DNA of 64,000 nucleotides from Winogradskyella arenosi (GTDB taxonomy: Bacteria; Bacteroidota; Bacteroidia; Flavobacteriales; Flavobacteriaceae), in contig NZ_QPJO01000001.1 in NCBI RefSeq assembly GCF_003337305.1, positions 434,001-498,000 on the forward strand. The letters are read 5' to 3'. Of this stretch, positions 8,840-18,218 are shown piece by piece (positions within the stretch are counted from its first letter, which is position 1; every line of letters begins with the position of its first letter). Under the pieces are notes generated by a model. That model saw only the letters and a program-made list of their open reading frames with translations, was not told the DNA's origin and did no database searches. Both the position numbers and the translations under genes were made by a program.

Positions 8840-10531
8840 TTATGAATTAAATATTTGTTCTATTATTTTTTTTGTAATGACGTAAGTTGGTTTAACCCCT
8901 GAGGTTCCTAGACCTCCAGAAGCTAAGGTTGCCCCTGTTTCTAAAGGGTTATCACTAGCGTAATACGCATAGCGTACTTTAACATCTTCATTGATGTTCC
9001 CTCTTACCTTAGAAGCGGCCTGAATGGCTTTTTGATAATGTGCACCCTCCATTTCTAAACCAATAACATTCCAAGTTGATTTTTTAAAGAATTTTAAAAT
9101 CTCTTTATTCTGAAGTGAGGTTCCTAAAACAGTAACCATTGTCCCTTCGTAAACAGAGACCCCGCAATCAGAAAGATCATCTTTACTCAATTCATTTTTA
9201 AAAGGATAGTTATCTGCAGTACCTTCAAAAATATGCGCATTAGGAATCATAACATCTCCTTTTCCTCCTTGTAAAATACCTGCTTTCCCCATAATAGAGA
9301 TCGATTCTACATTAAGGTGAACATCTTTATCCTCAACATAAATTGGCTTTAATAATTCATCTAAGGTTTCATACGCCTGTTCTCCAAAGGCATAGTCCAT
9401 AACAATCAGTACCGCTTTCTTCTCTTTAACCTCTTCTAAATACTTAAATTCTGTTTTAGAGAAATCTATTTTATCGGTATCGAAAATTTGAATGTCTATG
9501 TTTGTTCCTGAGGTATCTTTGATACTCATCATACCATTTTGAAGGGCTAATTTTTCAATTTTAGCTCTTAAATGTCCGTTTTTAGAATCACTTAAGGCTT
9601 CATAGATTTGAAAAATATCCTTTTTAGCATCTGCACCTTTAAGGGCCCCTTTAGCAAATAAAGAATTCATAACACTGTGCATATTGGCACTGATAATATG
9701 AATAGGACGCTCTAAAAGGCCTTTCTCATGTAAGGCCGTCTTAATGGTATCTGCCCATATTTCACCGTGAATATGGTGCCCTAAACGCTCTCTTAATACA
9801 GGACTAAACGTAATGGTACGCTTAACGTTATTAATGGTTTCTTCTATAGCTAATTTTCCTAACCAATATACAATATGTAGTAAACGCTCTGGCTGACTTT
9901 CTGTTGCAAATTTAGGATAAGCGTCTGTTAACTCATGAAACGTACGACCTAAGATATTTGCCGTATGCGTAATAGCTATTTCGCGCTCCTTTTGTGTTAA
10001 TTTGTTAGAAGACAATACCGCGTTTTCTAATTTCTGCCAATCTCTAACCGTTGAGCCGTCTTCATCAATAATAACGCGTTTGCTAATTTTATGAGACTCC
10101 ACAAATAAAAACGTAAGGTGCGTTAAAATATCATAAATCTCTGAGCGCCCTCTAGTGATTTCAATATTCATTTGCTCATCGTCAATACGATAACAGTTAC
10201 GTCTTCGTTTTGGTGGAATTATAGATTTAAAATGCGAATTAGCATACCCTTCATCACTAGTTAAGTTAATAAAGGTACACTCTTCTATTCCTTGTGGTAA
10301 ACGGTCTACGACGTAAAGTAAGCCTTCTAATTCTGCTTTTTCTTCTCCAATAGAACCGTAAATTTCTGGACGTAAAAGTAGTAAAGCCTCACGTAAAGTT
10401 TCTCCAGAAACTCCCATAGGCTTATAAAAACCACGATTAAAAAGGTGGCGCATAGTAATATACATACGCTCTATAGCACTAGAACTCTCTTGTGCTCTTG
10501 TTCGTCCTTGTTCTTTTTTTGTTGTACTCAT
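8840..10531 (-). CDS. Conserved protein with nucleoside-phosphorylase-like C-terminal half
   Basis: I do not know a demonstrated function. It may be the Bacteroidota family I recall as DUF6909, but I could not check this. Of 563 residues, the first 260 or so are helical and charged. The C-terminal half reads like the phosphorylase/nucleosidase fold: SIMGKAGILQGGKGDVMIP, then TMVTVLGTS, then EMEGA at residues 493-497, then YYASDNPLE with Asp527. These correspond in order to the glycine-rich phosphate-site loop, the EME ribose-contact motif and the SD base-contact Asp of PNP, MTA nucleosidase and AMP nucleosidase. The gene has its own -7 element and lies 3 bp before the Wzz-like gene, so it heads the polysaccharide operon. 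A nucleotide-linked or regulatory role is inference. Confidence 0.6.
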   Translation of the reverse strand: MSTTKKEQGRTRAQESSSAIERMYITMRHLFNRGFYKPMGVSGETLREALLLLRPEIYGSIGEEKAELEGLLYVVDRLPQGIEECTFINLTSDEGYANSHFKSIIPPKRRRNCYRIDDEQMNIEITRGRSEIYDILTHLTFLFVESHKISKRVIIDEDGSTVRDWQKLENAVLSSNKLTQKEREIAITHTANILGRTFHELTDAYPKFATESQPERLLHIVYWLGKLAIEETINNVKRTITFSPVLRERLGHHIHGEIWADTIKTALHEKGLLERPIHIISANMHSVMNSLFAKGALKGADAKKDIFQIYEALSDSKNGHLRAKIEKLALQNGMMSIKDTSGTNIDIQIFDTDKIDFSKTEFKYLEEVKEKKAVLIVMDYAFGEQAYETLDELLKPIYVEDKDVHLNVESISIMGKAGILQGGKGDVMIPNAHIFEGTADNYPFKNELSKDDLSDCGVSVYEGTMVTVLGTSLQNKEILKFFKKSTWNVIGLEMEGAHYQKAIQAASKVRGNINEDVKVRYAYYASDNPLETGATLASGGLGTSGVKPTYVITKKIIEQIFNS

Positions 10532-10547
10532 ATAATAATTTAACCTA

Positions 10548-10555
10548 CAAATATA
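10548..10555 (-). promoter_or_regulatory. Candidate -7 element heading the wzz-rfbBACD operon
   Basis: TATATTTG is a perfect TAnnTTTG match on the minus strand. It lies between the GH3 gene and the phosphorylase-like gene, about 17 nt before that ATG. No TTG is seen at the expected -33 spacing. Confidence 0.42.
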
Positions 10556-10558
10556 GGC

Positions 10559-12061
10559 TTATTTAGTTAATTTCAGTTCATATAAGCGGTCTGCAATTTT
10601 TCGATCGTTGGACAATCTTGGAATTTTGTTTTGTCCACCCAATTTCCCTATAGATTTCATATACGTCTGAAAACCATCTTTTTTAATTCTTGTGAGCTGT
10701 AAGGGTCTTAACACCTTTCCTGTTATTAAATCGAAATAATAACTGTTTTGTTGTTGTAAGGACTGTTCTAAAGCTGCAATAAACTGGATTTCATCTTCAG
10801 GGGCGTTCTCAAACTCAATAAACCATTCGTGATAAGGCAAACCTTCCTCAGGATTTATTTGCGGTGCCACCGTAAACTCATTGACCGAAATTAAAGTATT
10901 TTTTGTCGCTTCTTTAAGCGCTTGTTCCACTTCCTTACCTATAACATGTTCTCCAAAGGCCGAAATAAAATGTTTAATTCTCCCGCTAACAATCACTCTA
11001 TAAGGCTTTAAAGACGTAAACTGAACCGTGTCTCCTATATTGTAGGCCCATAAGCCCGCAGTAGTAGAAATAATCATAACATAATTTACACTTAACTTAA
11101 CCTCTGCAATGGTGAGACGCTTTGCGTTTTCATCAAAAAAATGTTCCGCCTCAATAAATTCATAAAATATGCCCGAATTTAATTGCAGCAACATCCCTTT
11201 TTCATTTTGCTGATCTTGAAACGCAAAAAATCCTTCACTCGCCGGATATAATTCTATACTATCCACTTTCCGCCCGATAAGATTCTCAAATTTTGAACGG
11301 TATGGCTCGTAATTCACCCCTCCAAAAATGAACAAATTAAAATTCTTAAATAAGTCGCCTACGTTCTTACCAGACTTCTCAATAAGCTTTTCAAAATACA
11401 TTTGTACCCATGATGGAATTCCAGAAATGATACTCATGTCTTCATTTATGGTTTCCTCAACGATGGCATCAACTTTAGTTTCCCAATCTTCAATGCAATT
11501 GGTCTCTAAACTTGGCAATCTATTTTTTTGTAAATACTTTGGAACAAAATGCGCCACAATACCAGACAAACGTCCTAGTTTAATGCCGTTTTTTTCTTCT
11601 AAAATAGGACTACCTTGTAGAAAAATCATTTTACCATCTACAAATTTAGAATTCCCAGTTTCATGAATATACATTAGAATGGCATTTCTGGCCGCTTCAA
11701 TGTGTGTAGGCATACTTTCCTTGGTAATAGGAATATATTTAGCCCCAGAAGTGGTCCCTGACGTTTTAGCAAAGTACAAGGGTTTTCCCTTCCAAAGAAT
11801 ATCTGGTTCACCAGCAACAACACGTTCTACATAGGGTTTTAAATCTTCATAATCTCTAATTGGAACTTCTTTCTGAAAGGCCTCATAAGAGCTTATGCTT
11901 TCAAAATTATGATCTTTTCCAAAGGCGGTATGTTGTGCTGAAGATATTAAATCTTGAAACACTTTTTGTTGGGTTTCTACAGGGTTGGAAGACCATTTAT
12001 TGATTTTCCAAGCTATATATTTCGCAAACGGTTTTGAGAGTGCGGCTTTAAATGATGCCAT
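10559..12061 (-). CDS. GH3-family acyl-acid amido synthetase
   Basis: GH3 proteins are adenylate-forming enzymes. Plant members conjugate jasmonate or auxin to amino acids, while bacterial members are largely uncharacterised. The 500-residue protein has the ATP-binding loop TSGTTSGAKYIP at residues 100-111, followed by TKES and the family segments LYPASEGFFAFQ and YNIGDTVQF, then a C-terminal domain that includes SGRIKHFISAFGEHV. Length matches bacterial GH3. It shares 1 bp with the upstream M23 gene (TAATG overlap), so the two are translationally coupled. The substrate is unknown. Possibilities are an amide in a lipid or envelope precursor. Confidence 0.85.
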   Translation of the reverse strand: MASFKAALSKPFAKYIAWKINKWSSNPVETQQKVFQDLISSAQHTAFGKDHNFESISSYEAFQKEVPIRDYEDLKPYVERVVAGEPDILWKGKPLYFAKTSGTTSGAKYIPITKESMPTHIEAARNAILMYIHETGNSKFVDGKMIFLQGSPILEEKNGIKLGRLSGIVAHFVPKYLQKNRLPSLETNCIEDWETKVDAIVEETINEDMSIISGIPSWVQMYFEKLIEKSGKNVGDLFKNFNLFIFGGVNYEPYRSKFENLIGRKVDSIELYPASEGFFAFQDQQNEKGMLLQLNSGIFYEFIEAEHFFDENAKRLTIAEVKLSVNYVMIISTTAGLWAYNIGDTVQFTSLKPYRVIVSGRIKHFISAFGEHVIGKEVEQALKEATKNTLISVNEFTVAPQINPEEGLPYHEWFIEFENAPEDEIQFIAALEQSLQQQNSYYFDLITGKVLRPLQLTRIKKDGFQTYMKSIGKLGGQNKIPRLSNDRKIADRLYELKLTK

Positions 12062-12930
12062 TACTGAAAATTAATAAAGTTAATAGGGTTTACAGAATAA
12101 CCTTTACTCCAAAGTTCAAAATGCAAGTGAGGTCCGGTGGTTAATTCGCCCGAATTCCCAGACATAGCAATCACCTCCCCAGATTTTACAACATCGCCTT
12201 GGTTTTTTGTAATTGCAGAATTATGCTTGTACACCGAAATAAGTTCTCGGTTGTGCTCTATAATCACCACATAACCGGTTTCTACAGTCCATTCCGCAAA
12301 AATTATGGTGCCATCTGCTGTGGCTTTCACAGGTGTATTTAGAGGTACTACGATATCTACCGCGTAATGCTTTTCTTCTAAGTTATAGCTTTCAGAAATG
12401 GTACCATTAACAGGAGGAAACAACACATAACTCGATTGATCTGCGGTTTCTTCAAACAAGCTGTACTTATCTTCCTTTTCTACTTTTTCCCTTAAAAGGG
12501 AGTCTTCTTTGTTGGTTGGTACCTGTAAAATATCAAGATCATTCTTAGCGGCTTCTATGATAGAATCTCTATTAAAATCTATAGTTGCCACGTCTCCTGT
12601 AAGCACTTTTCTTATGGAAGCGTAATACCGTTTGTTCATCTCTAATTCTTGAACTAAAGAATCGGTTTTATAGTTTAAAATCGTGGCCTTCTTTTTTAAT
12701 TTAGCTGAAGAATACCCCGGAATATATTCTCTTAAAGGTGTAAAAGCAATTAAGAGCACCGTAAAAAATATTAACGAAATTGCGGAGATGGTAGATAACA
12801 CAAAAACGTTAAGCCGTGTTAGTTTAATAGCGAAACGTTCTTCAAAAGTATCTTCATTAAGGATCACCAATCGATACTTATGTAGCAATTTTTTCCTGAA
12901 TTTTTTCTCTTTATTTTTCTTTTTTGCCAT
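12061..12930 (-). CDS. Membrane-anchored M23 (LytM-type) metallopeptidase
   Basis: The 289-residue protein has a very basic cytoplasmic N-terminus, one membrane helix at about residues 42-64, a short helical linker, and a C-terminal M23 domain. The zinc ligands are intact: His188 and Asp192 in HYAVD, and His270 of the HLH motif, with His268 as the catalytic partner. This predicts an active cell-wall DD-endopeptidase facing the periplasm rather than a degenerate EnvC-type activator. It is the first gene of a pair with GH3. The start at 12930 is the only Met before the basic leader. Confidence 0.9.
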   Translation of the reverse strand: MAKKKNKEKKFRKKLLHKYRLVILNEDTFEERFAIKLTRLNVFVLSTISAISLIFFTVLLIAFTPLREYIPGYSSAKLKKKATILNYKTDSLVQELEMNKRYYASIRKVLTGDVATIDFNRDSIIEAAKNDLDILQVPTNKEDSLLREKVEKEDKYSLFEETADQSSYVLFPPVNGTISESYNLEEKHYAVDIVVPLNTPVKATADGTIIFAEWTVETGYVVIIEHNRELISVYKHNSAITKNQGDVVKSGEVIAMSGNSGELTTGPHLHFELWSKGYSVNPINFINFQ

Positions 12931-13018
12931 CGAAACAAAATTAGTTAAAATCCTGTAATAGCATCATCATAAAGTCTTAAAGTTGACTAAAGAATACTAT
13001 TATATAAACTATAATCAC

Positions 13019-13026
13019 TAACTTTG
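13019..13026 (+). promoter_or_regulatory. Candidate -7 element of tatA
   Basis: TAACTTTG matches TAnnTTTG 19 nt before the tatA ATG. The nearest upstream TTG is 33 nt away, too far for the usual spacing, so this may be a -7-driven promoter. Confidence 0.42.
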
Positions 13027-13045
13027 TACTCTAAAATTTAATATT

Positions 13046-13237
13046 ATGATTTTCAGCAATATATTTTTATTTATTGGACCATGGCAATATGTAATTATTG
13101 GTCTTGCGATACTTTTATTGTTTGGTGGGAAAAAAATCCCTGAGTTAATGAAAGGTTTAGGTAGTGGAATTAAGGAGTTTAAGGACGCTAGCAAAGAAGA
13201 ACCTAATGACGTTAAAGAGAAAGACTCTAACGCTTAA
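13046..13237 (+). CDS. tatA: Sec-independent translocase TatA/TatE subunit
   Basis: A 63-residue protein with one membrane helix (residues about 9-26), then the [21 protein letters not shown] hinge and amphipathic helix typical of TatA/E, ending in an acidic and Lys-rich tail. TatA oligomers form the pore for folded twin-arginine substrates. It is a lone gene with its own -7 element and a terminator. TatC is not in this window. Length is at the short end of the family but complete. Confidence 0.93.
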   Translation: MIFSNIFLFIGPWQYVIIGLAILLLFGGKKIPELMKGLGSGIKEFKDASKEEPNDVKEKDSNA

Positions 13238-13253
13238 GAAAAAGACATATAAC

Positions 13254-13285
13254 AAAAAAGCCAACTAATAAAGTTGGCTTTTTTT
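13254..13285. terminator. Bidirectional terminator between tatA and the DUF4837 gene
   Basis: A 13-bp perfect stem, with arms AAAAAAGCCAACT and AGTTGGCTTTTTT and a 5-nt loop, has A and T tracts on both sides. It can serve the convergent tatA (+) and DUF4837 (-) transcripts. Confidence 0.9.
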
Positions 13286-13290
13286 GTTTC

Positions 13291-14271
13291 TTATTTAATG
13301 TCAATGGATTTAATCATTGCTTCCAATTCAAATATATAATCCCGTTTTTCTAATGACGGTGCATACACATAACCATCGGCAACAACATAGCGGTTGTTTA
13401 CTTTATCTTCAATGGCATAAGTAATAAACGGTCCGGCCATTGTAAAACCATTCATCACCCACATACCGCGCACTTCATAAGCCGCTTTATCATCTATAAC
13501 GGTTTCAAACATTGAAGGCACATAGGCGTCTTCAACTTCCATATAAATATCGTCTTCTCCAGGAATTTTAGTTTTAGTAATCTCGTTTCGCATTTTTACG
13601 ATATCTACAATAGTACTATCTCCTTTAGAAATGGTTTTTATAGGAACTGTATAAAGCATTAAATCGATCGTTTTAGTATTACTTAAACTCTTTCTAATCC
13701 AGAAAAATTCATCTTCAGACTTTCCTACTTTATACGCAGAAGGAATATCTATAGTAATCCCCAATTGGTTTTCGATATCCTTATCTGAAAGTGGTGATAA
13801 ATTAATTCGTCTTAGCTTCTCCTTCACCTCTTCTTGGGTAAAAGCTTCGATAATCTTATCCTTATTGGTCTTTAACTGCGCTATGATATCCTCATCGGTC
13901 TTTCCGCCAACAACAGCAACTGTTTGAGGTTTAGCAAAGGCTTCATGGACTATTTTAGTCGTAGTTTCAACATTTCCTTTTTCAATTTTAAGTACAATTC
14001 TGCTTCTCGCCGCAAAACCATCAAAAACCTGCGTTGGAATTTGTTTCATGTTAAACATAGGCTCTTCGGTTGGTAAACCATTAACAGGGGCTGCGAAAAT
14101 GCCTCTAATAGCCTCACCGACTTCGCCCTCCCAAACTATATTATCAGCAACAATAGAAATGGTATTTAAGTTTCCGTTAGATGAGGGTAAATAAGTCCGA
14201 TTGTCATTCTCCTTTTTATCGCCACATCCTAGCAATAACACACAAAATAATACAGTATAAAAAGCTTTCAT
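13291..14271 (-). CDS. DUF4837 family lipoprotein
   Basis: The 326-residue protein has a lipoprotein signal ending LLLGC (Cys at about residue 16), followed by GDKKEND. This acidic/basic tract after the Cys resembles the surface-export signal of Bacteroidota lipoproteins. The remainder is a mixed alpha/beta domain with the DUF4837 pattern, including FAARSRIVLKIEKG and FFWIRKS. Function is unknown. It is the last gene of the pgk-lipoprotein-mltD-DUF4837 string and ends just before the bidirectional terminator. Confidence 0.8.
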   Translation of the reverse strand: MKAFYTVLFCVLLLGCGDKKENDNRTYLPSSNGNLNTISIVADNIVWEGEVGEAIRGIFAAPVNGLPTEEPMFNMKQIPTQVFDGFAARSRIVLKIEKGNVETTTKIVHEAFAKPQTVAVVGGKTDEDIIAQLKTNKDKIIEAFTQEEVKEKLRRINLSPLSDKDIENQLGITIDIPSAYKVGKSEDEFFWIRKSLSNTKTIDLMLYTVPIKTISKGDSTIVDIVKMRNEITKTKIPGEDDIYMEVEDAYVPSMFETVIDDKAAYEVRGMWVMNGFTMAGPFITYAIEDKVNNRYVVADGYVYAPSLEKRDYIFELEAMIKSIDIK

Positions 14272-14294
14272 AGTTAAATGTTTAAGTTGGGTTT

Positions 14295-15854
14295 TTATTT
14301 AGACACAATAAGTGTCATTCCTATTTTGAGTTTATTACCACTAATATCGTTCCATTCTTTTATATTATCAACAGAAACGCCAGGAAACTTTTGAGCGATA
14401 CTCCATAGTGAATCGCCAGACCTTACCTTATAAGTCTGTTTCCCAGCGGTATTAATGACTTTTTTAGGCGTTTTAGTGGTCGTGGTAACATTGTGATTTT
14501 TTGGAAAAATAGTAAGCCGTTGGCCAATTTTTAGGTTATGACCACGAAGTCCATTCCATTGTTTTAGCTGACTCACCCGAACTCCATATTTCCTTGCAAT
14601 CTTCCCTAAGTAATCGCCACTTCTTACGCGATAGGTAATTTTACTCTCTGCTTTTATGAGCTCTGGTAAAGGTTTTTCACGTTTTTCAAATTCAGCATTA
14701 GCATAAGCGTAAATTTGATCTTCATTGGTGACAAAAGTACCTATAGCTGTACGTGGTAATCTCAGGGTATAGGTTTTACCTTCTACTTTTGGTATAATAT
14801 CTAATTTATAAGCCGGATTCAAAAATTGTAAGGCTTCAATTTTAATCCCAGTAGCCTCAGAAACATGATTTAAAGAAATCATTTGCTTTACATGTACAGT
14901 ATCGGTTTGTACCAACTGAAAATCTGGTCGTTCTGGTTTAAATCCGTGCTCTTTAGCATATTCAAAAATATACATTGTGGCTAAAAAGGCTGGTACATAT
15001 CCTGCGGTTTCTCTTGGTAGATTATGACGAATATTCCAATAATTAGTAGCCCCATTAGAGCGTCTAATGGCTTTATTAACGTTCCCTGGACCCGAATTAT
15101 ACGCTGCTAACGCTAAATCCCAGTCATTAAAAATACGGTAAACCCTATTTAGATATTCAGCAGCCGCGGTTGTTGCTTTTATAGGATCGCTACGATCATC
15201 AACATAACTACTCACCTCTAAGCCATGTTCTTTCCCTGTTCCATACATAAATTGCCAAAGTCCGGTGGCGCCAACACGAGAACGCGCTCTAGGCTTCAAG
15301 GCCGACTCAACAATAGCCAAATATTTCATCTCTAAAGGAATATCATGAGTAGCAAATTCTTGCTCAAACATTGGAAAATAAAAATGACTCAAGCCCATTA
15401 ACTTTTCAAACGATTTACGTCGGTGTTTTAAGTAGCTTTTAATTACACTCTCTAAAGAGGCATTATATTCTACATTAAAGGGGGTTCTAGCGTTTAAACG
15501 TGCTAACCTCGCCTTTAATGTGTCTGTAGAAAGCTCAGGATACTCAACGGGTTCGTAACTCATTTCTACGACAGACTTATAAATGGTGTCGTAAAGCGCA
15601 TTGCTATACAGCTCATCTAACCACTTTTTATCTAAGGCCGCAGCTTCAGGTAAATCTAAAAGGTTTTTAATATCTAAAGAGTCCTGAATTGGATGAATCT
15701 TATCTCCAGATTTAATCAACTTGCCATCAATTACGGAAGTTTGGCTTGAATCAACTTTAGTCGATGTACTTACAATGCTATCCGTTTTAACTTGTGCTAC
15801 AAGATGAGCACTACAAATAATTGTACAAAAAAATAATACTATAACGCGTAGCAT
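14295..15854 (-). CDS. mltD: Membrane-bound lytic murein transglycosylase with two LysM domains
   Basis: The 519-residue protein has a signal peptide (residues 1-20, ending LVAQ) and an SLT domain with catalytic Glu183 in AIVESALKPRARSRVGATG, followed by GLWQFM and LAAYNSGPGNV. Two LysM peptidoglycan-binding repeats lie near residues 404-447 and 474-517 (YRVRSGD and YKVRSGD). This order matches MltD, which cleaves peptidoglycan glycan strands to 1,6-anhydro products in the periplasm. It lies 34 bp after the preceding lipoprotein gene and 23 bp before the DUF4837 gene. Confidence 0.92.
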   Translation of the reverse strand: MLRVIVLFFCTIICSAHLVAQVKTDSIVSTSTKVDSSQTSVIDGKLIKSGDKIHPIQDSLDIKNLLDLPEAAALDKKWLDELYSNALYDTIYKSVVEMSYEPVEYPELSTDTLKARLARLNARTPFNVEYNASLESVIKSYLKHRRKSFEKLMGLSHFYFPMFEQEFATHDIPLEMKYLAIVESALKPRARSRVGATGLWQFMYGTGKEHGLEVSSYVDDRSDPIKATTAAAEYLNRVYRIFNDWDLALAAYNSGPGNVNKAIRRSNGATNYWNIRHNLPRETAGYVPAFLATMYIFEYAKEHGFKPERPDFQLVQTDTVHVKQMISLNHVSEATGIKIEALQFLNPAYKLDIIPKVEGKTYTLRLPRTAIGTFVTNEDQIYAYANAEFEKREKPLPELIKAESKITYRVRSGDYLGKIARKYGVRVSQLKQWNGLRGHNLKIGQRLTIFPKNHNVTTTTKTPKKVINTAGKQTYKVRSGDSLWSIAQKFPGVSVDNIKEWNDISGNKLKIGMTLIVSK

Positions 15855-15888
15855 AGCTCAATATCGTTTATTAAATTAATCGAATAGA

Positions 15889-16848
15889 TTAATTAGGTTT
15901 AAAATAAAAAATTGGGGAATTTCTGGAATGAGGCTCACCTTCCACACCTTGTGGTAATAACTCTCCTGTAACGGTATTTATTATTCCAACTTCTTCCCTA
16001 CCATCACCATCTATAAAATACTCAAAAGTACTTTCATCAGTATCATAACCTATTGAGGCTCGTCCTATAAACGAATAACCATCAGAATTATCAGTAATTA
16101 AATTGCCTTGTAAATCTGTTAAATATTCGTGGACTTGATAACTAATTTCCTTTCTTCCGATTAGAAATTGATGCTCGGCATCACCAAAAGCTTTAAAAAA
16201 GTTGTAATTAAAGTTGGTGTGCTCTCCAACTAAACTAAACGTATCTAAATCGATAATCTTTGTTTTTTGAGTTGAAGAATTAAACACATCTTGAATAATA
16301 ACTAATTTATTAGACGCTTGAAGATAACTAATTCCTTCTATACCAAAATTAGGAATACCAAAGGTTGAAGTTACATTTTGAGTTTCTACCAACGCTCCAT
16401 TCTCAAAAGTTTTTAAAAGAATATTTGAATCGTCTTCAGTAACTAAAAAATGATATCTATTTTCTGATTCCATAAAGACACCAGACATTAAATAATCATT
16501 TTCATCAAAATTAATATCAGAAGATTGAACCATATAGTGGTAATTTCTATTCTCGTATAGGTCTTGTAAATCAATGTAATTCAACTTAAAACCTGAATAA
16601 AAATCACTTCTAGAAATAAAGTACAACCGTTTAGATTGTACTTTATTATAATAGCCTAAAATGCTCAAATAATACTCAGAAGAGCTACTTTCAAAAATCA
16701 CCTTATTTGATTGGTCACCTATGAAAACGAGATCTCCATCATAATCTAAGAGTACTTTATATCTTATATCTGTTACTTCTGAAGAGGTATCATCAGAATC
16801 ACAGCTAAAAAAGAAAAATAATAAGAAGATGTATTTAAACAACCTCAT
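15889..16848 (-). CDS. Unknown lipoprotein, possible surface-exposed beta-propeller
   Basis: I do not recognise a family. The 319-residue protein has a lipoprotein signal with a Phe-rich core ending in SC, and the mature N-terminus begins CDSDDTSSE. This S-D-D pattern after Cys resembles the lipoprotein export signal that sends Flavobacterium lipoproteins to the cell surface. The rest is beta-rich with repeated short strands such as NYIDL, KIIDLDTF and IGIINTVTG, compatible with a propeller. It lies 3 bp after pgk and before mltD, and is probably co-transcribed. Confidence 0.7.
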   Translation of the reverse strand: MRLFKYIFLLFFFFSCDSDDTSSEVTDIRYKVLLDYDGDLVFIGDQSNKVIFESSSSEYYLSILGYYNKVQSKRLYFISRSDFYSGFKLNYIDLQDLYENRNYHYMVQSSDINFDENDYLMSGVFMESENRYHFLVTEDDSNILLKTFENGALVETQNVTSTFGIPNFGIEGISYLQASNKLVIIQDVFNSSTQKTKIIDLDTFSLVGEHTNFNYNFFKAFGDAEHQFLIGRKEISYQVHEYLTDLQGNLITDNSDGYSFIGRASIGYDTDESTFEYFIDGDGREEVGIINTVTGELLPQGVEGEPHSRNSPIFYFKPN

Positions 16849-16851
16849 ATA

Positions 16852-18039
16852 TTAATCTAATATCGCAGCGATACCTGGTAACGTTTTACCTTCTAAGCTT
16901 TCTAACATAGCACCTCCACCAGTACTTACATAACTTACTTTGTTTTCGAATCCAAATTGTTTTACAGCAGCAACAGAATCACCACCACCAACTAAAGAAA
17001 ACGCTCCGTTTTTAGTTGCATTGGCTATAGAGTTACCTAATTCAATGGTTCCTTTTGCAAAACTTTCCATTTCAAACACACCTAAAGGTCCATTCCAAAG
17101 AATCGTTTTACATTGGTTTACAACAGTATCAAAAATCTCGATAGATTTAGGCCCAGCATCTACACCTTCCCAACCATCAGGGATAGCTGTAACATCACAA
17201 AATTGTGTATTCGCCGTATTACTAAAATCATCAGCAGCAACTACATCTACAGGTAAATGTACCTTTACACCTTTAGCTTCTGCTTGTTTTAAAATATCTA
17301 AAGCCAATTCCATTTTGTCATCTTCACAAATAGAATTACCAATTTTACCACCTTGTGCTTTAATAAAAGTAAAGGTCATACCTCCACCAATAATTAAATG
17401 GTCTACTTTATCTAAAATATTCTCGATAACGGTAATTTTAGATGACACTTTTGCACCACCAAGAACGGCTAAGACTGGTTTTTCACCATCTTCCATTACT
17501 TTTTTGATGCTTTCTATTTCCTGTGCTAATAGGCTTCCAAAACATTTGTGTTCCGGAAAAAACTCAGCAACGATTGTGGTAGACGCATGAGCTCTATGAG
17601 CAGTACCAAAGGCATCGTTTACATAGATATCACCTAACTTAGATAATTGCTCTGCAAAATCTTTATCCCCTTGCTTTTCTTCTTCGTGAAAACGTAAATT
17701 TTCTAATAATAATATTTCTCCAGGTTGTAATGCTGCAGCCATTGCTTCAGCCTCAGCCCCAACACAATTGTCGGTAAACTTGACTTCAACACCCAATATA
17801 TCTTCAATTTTTGGAACAATATGCTTTAAAGAAAATTCATCTTGCACCCCTTTCGGTCGTCCTAAATGCGACATTAAAACACAGCTCCCTCCGTCTTCTA
17901 AAATCTTAATTATCGTTGGTTTTGCAGATACAATTCTTGTTGCATCAGTAACTTCAAACTGATCATTTAACGGCACGTTAAAATCTACTCTGATTAATGC
18001 TTTTTTATCCTTAAAATTAAAGTCGTTCAATGTTTTCAT
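16852..18039 (-). CDS. pgk: Phosphoglycerate kinase
   Basis: This glycolytic enzyme transfers phosphate from 1,3-bisphosphoglycerate to ADP. I chose the ATG at 18037-18039 ([26 protein letters not shown]), giving 395 residues. A frame open seven codons further upstream would add MCYKIYI, which is not family-like. Signatures are [16 protein letters not shown], the LLENLRFH substrate-binding segment, and the C-terminal nucleotide loop [10 protein letters not shown] followed by STGGGAMLE. It is the first gene of an operon with three envelope genes, an unusual partnership for a glycolytic gene. Confidence 0.97.
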   Translation of the reverse strand: MKTLNDFNFKDKKALIRVDFNVPLNDQFEVTDATRIVSAKPTIIKILEDGGSCVLMSHLGRPKGVQDEFSLKHIVPKIEDILGVEVKFTDNCVGAEAEAMAAALQPGEILLLENLRFHEEEKQGDKDFAEQLSKLGDIYVNDAFGTAHRAHASTTIVAEFFPEHKCFGSLLAQEIESIKKVMEDGEKPVLAVLGGAKVSSKITVIENILDKVDHLIIGGGMTFTFIKAQGGKIGNSICEDDKMELALDILKQAEAKGVKVHLPVDVVAADDFSNTANTQFCDVTAIPDGWEGVDAGPKSIEIFDTVVNQCKTILWNGPLGVFEMESFAKGTIELGNSIANATKNGAFSLVGGGDSVAAVKQFGFENKVSYVSTGGGAMLESLEGKTLPGIAAILD

Positions 18040-18057
18040 GATATATATTTTATAACA

Positions 18058-18065
18058 CAAATATA
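18058..18065 (-). promoter_or_regulatory. Candidate -7 element of pgk
   Basis: TATATTTG is a perfect TAnnTTTG match 19 nt before the chosen pgk ATG. It lies just upstream of the longer frame's ATG at 18060, which supports the shorter start. Confidence 0.42.
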
Positions 18066-18218
18066 AAGATTAGAAACATAAATATTTTATATAGTTTTGC
18101 TTAATATCGAATCCTTGTAGAATTTAACCTTTAAATTAAATTTACAACGGAAAAGCAGCTAATAATCCCATAAAATCAACCCTCTTAAGTGAGGTTAACC
18201 TATAATAGAATTCATTTC

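Noticed and set aside
16940..17590. A 216-codon plus-strand open frame
   Set aside because: It is antisense to pgk and has no family-like sequence. pgk conservation explains the open frame.
18189..18218. GTG start giving holB ten extra residues
   Set aside because: The family N-terminus begins at ATG 18219, and the upstream codons look unconserved.
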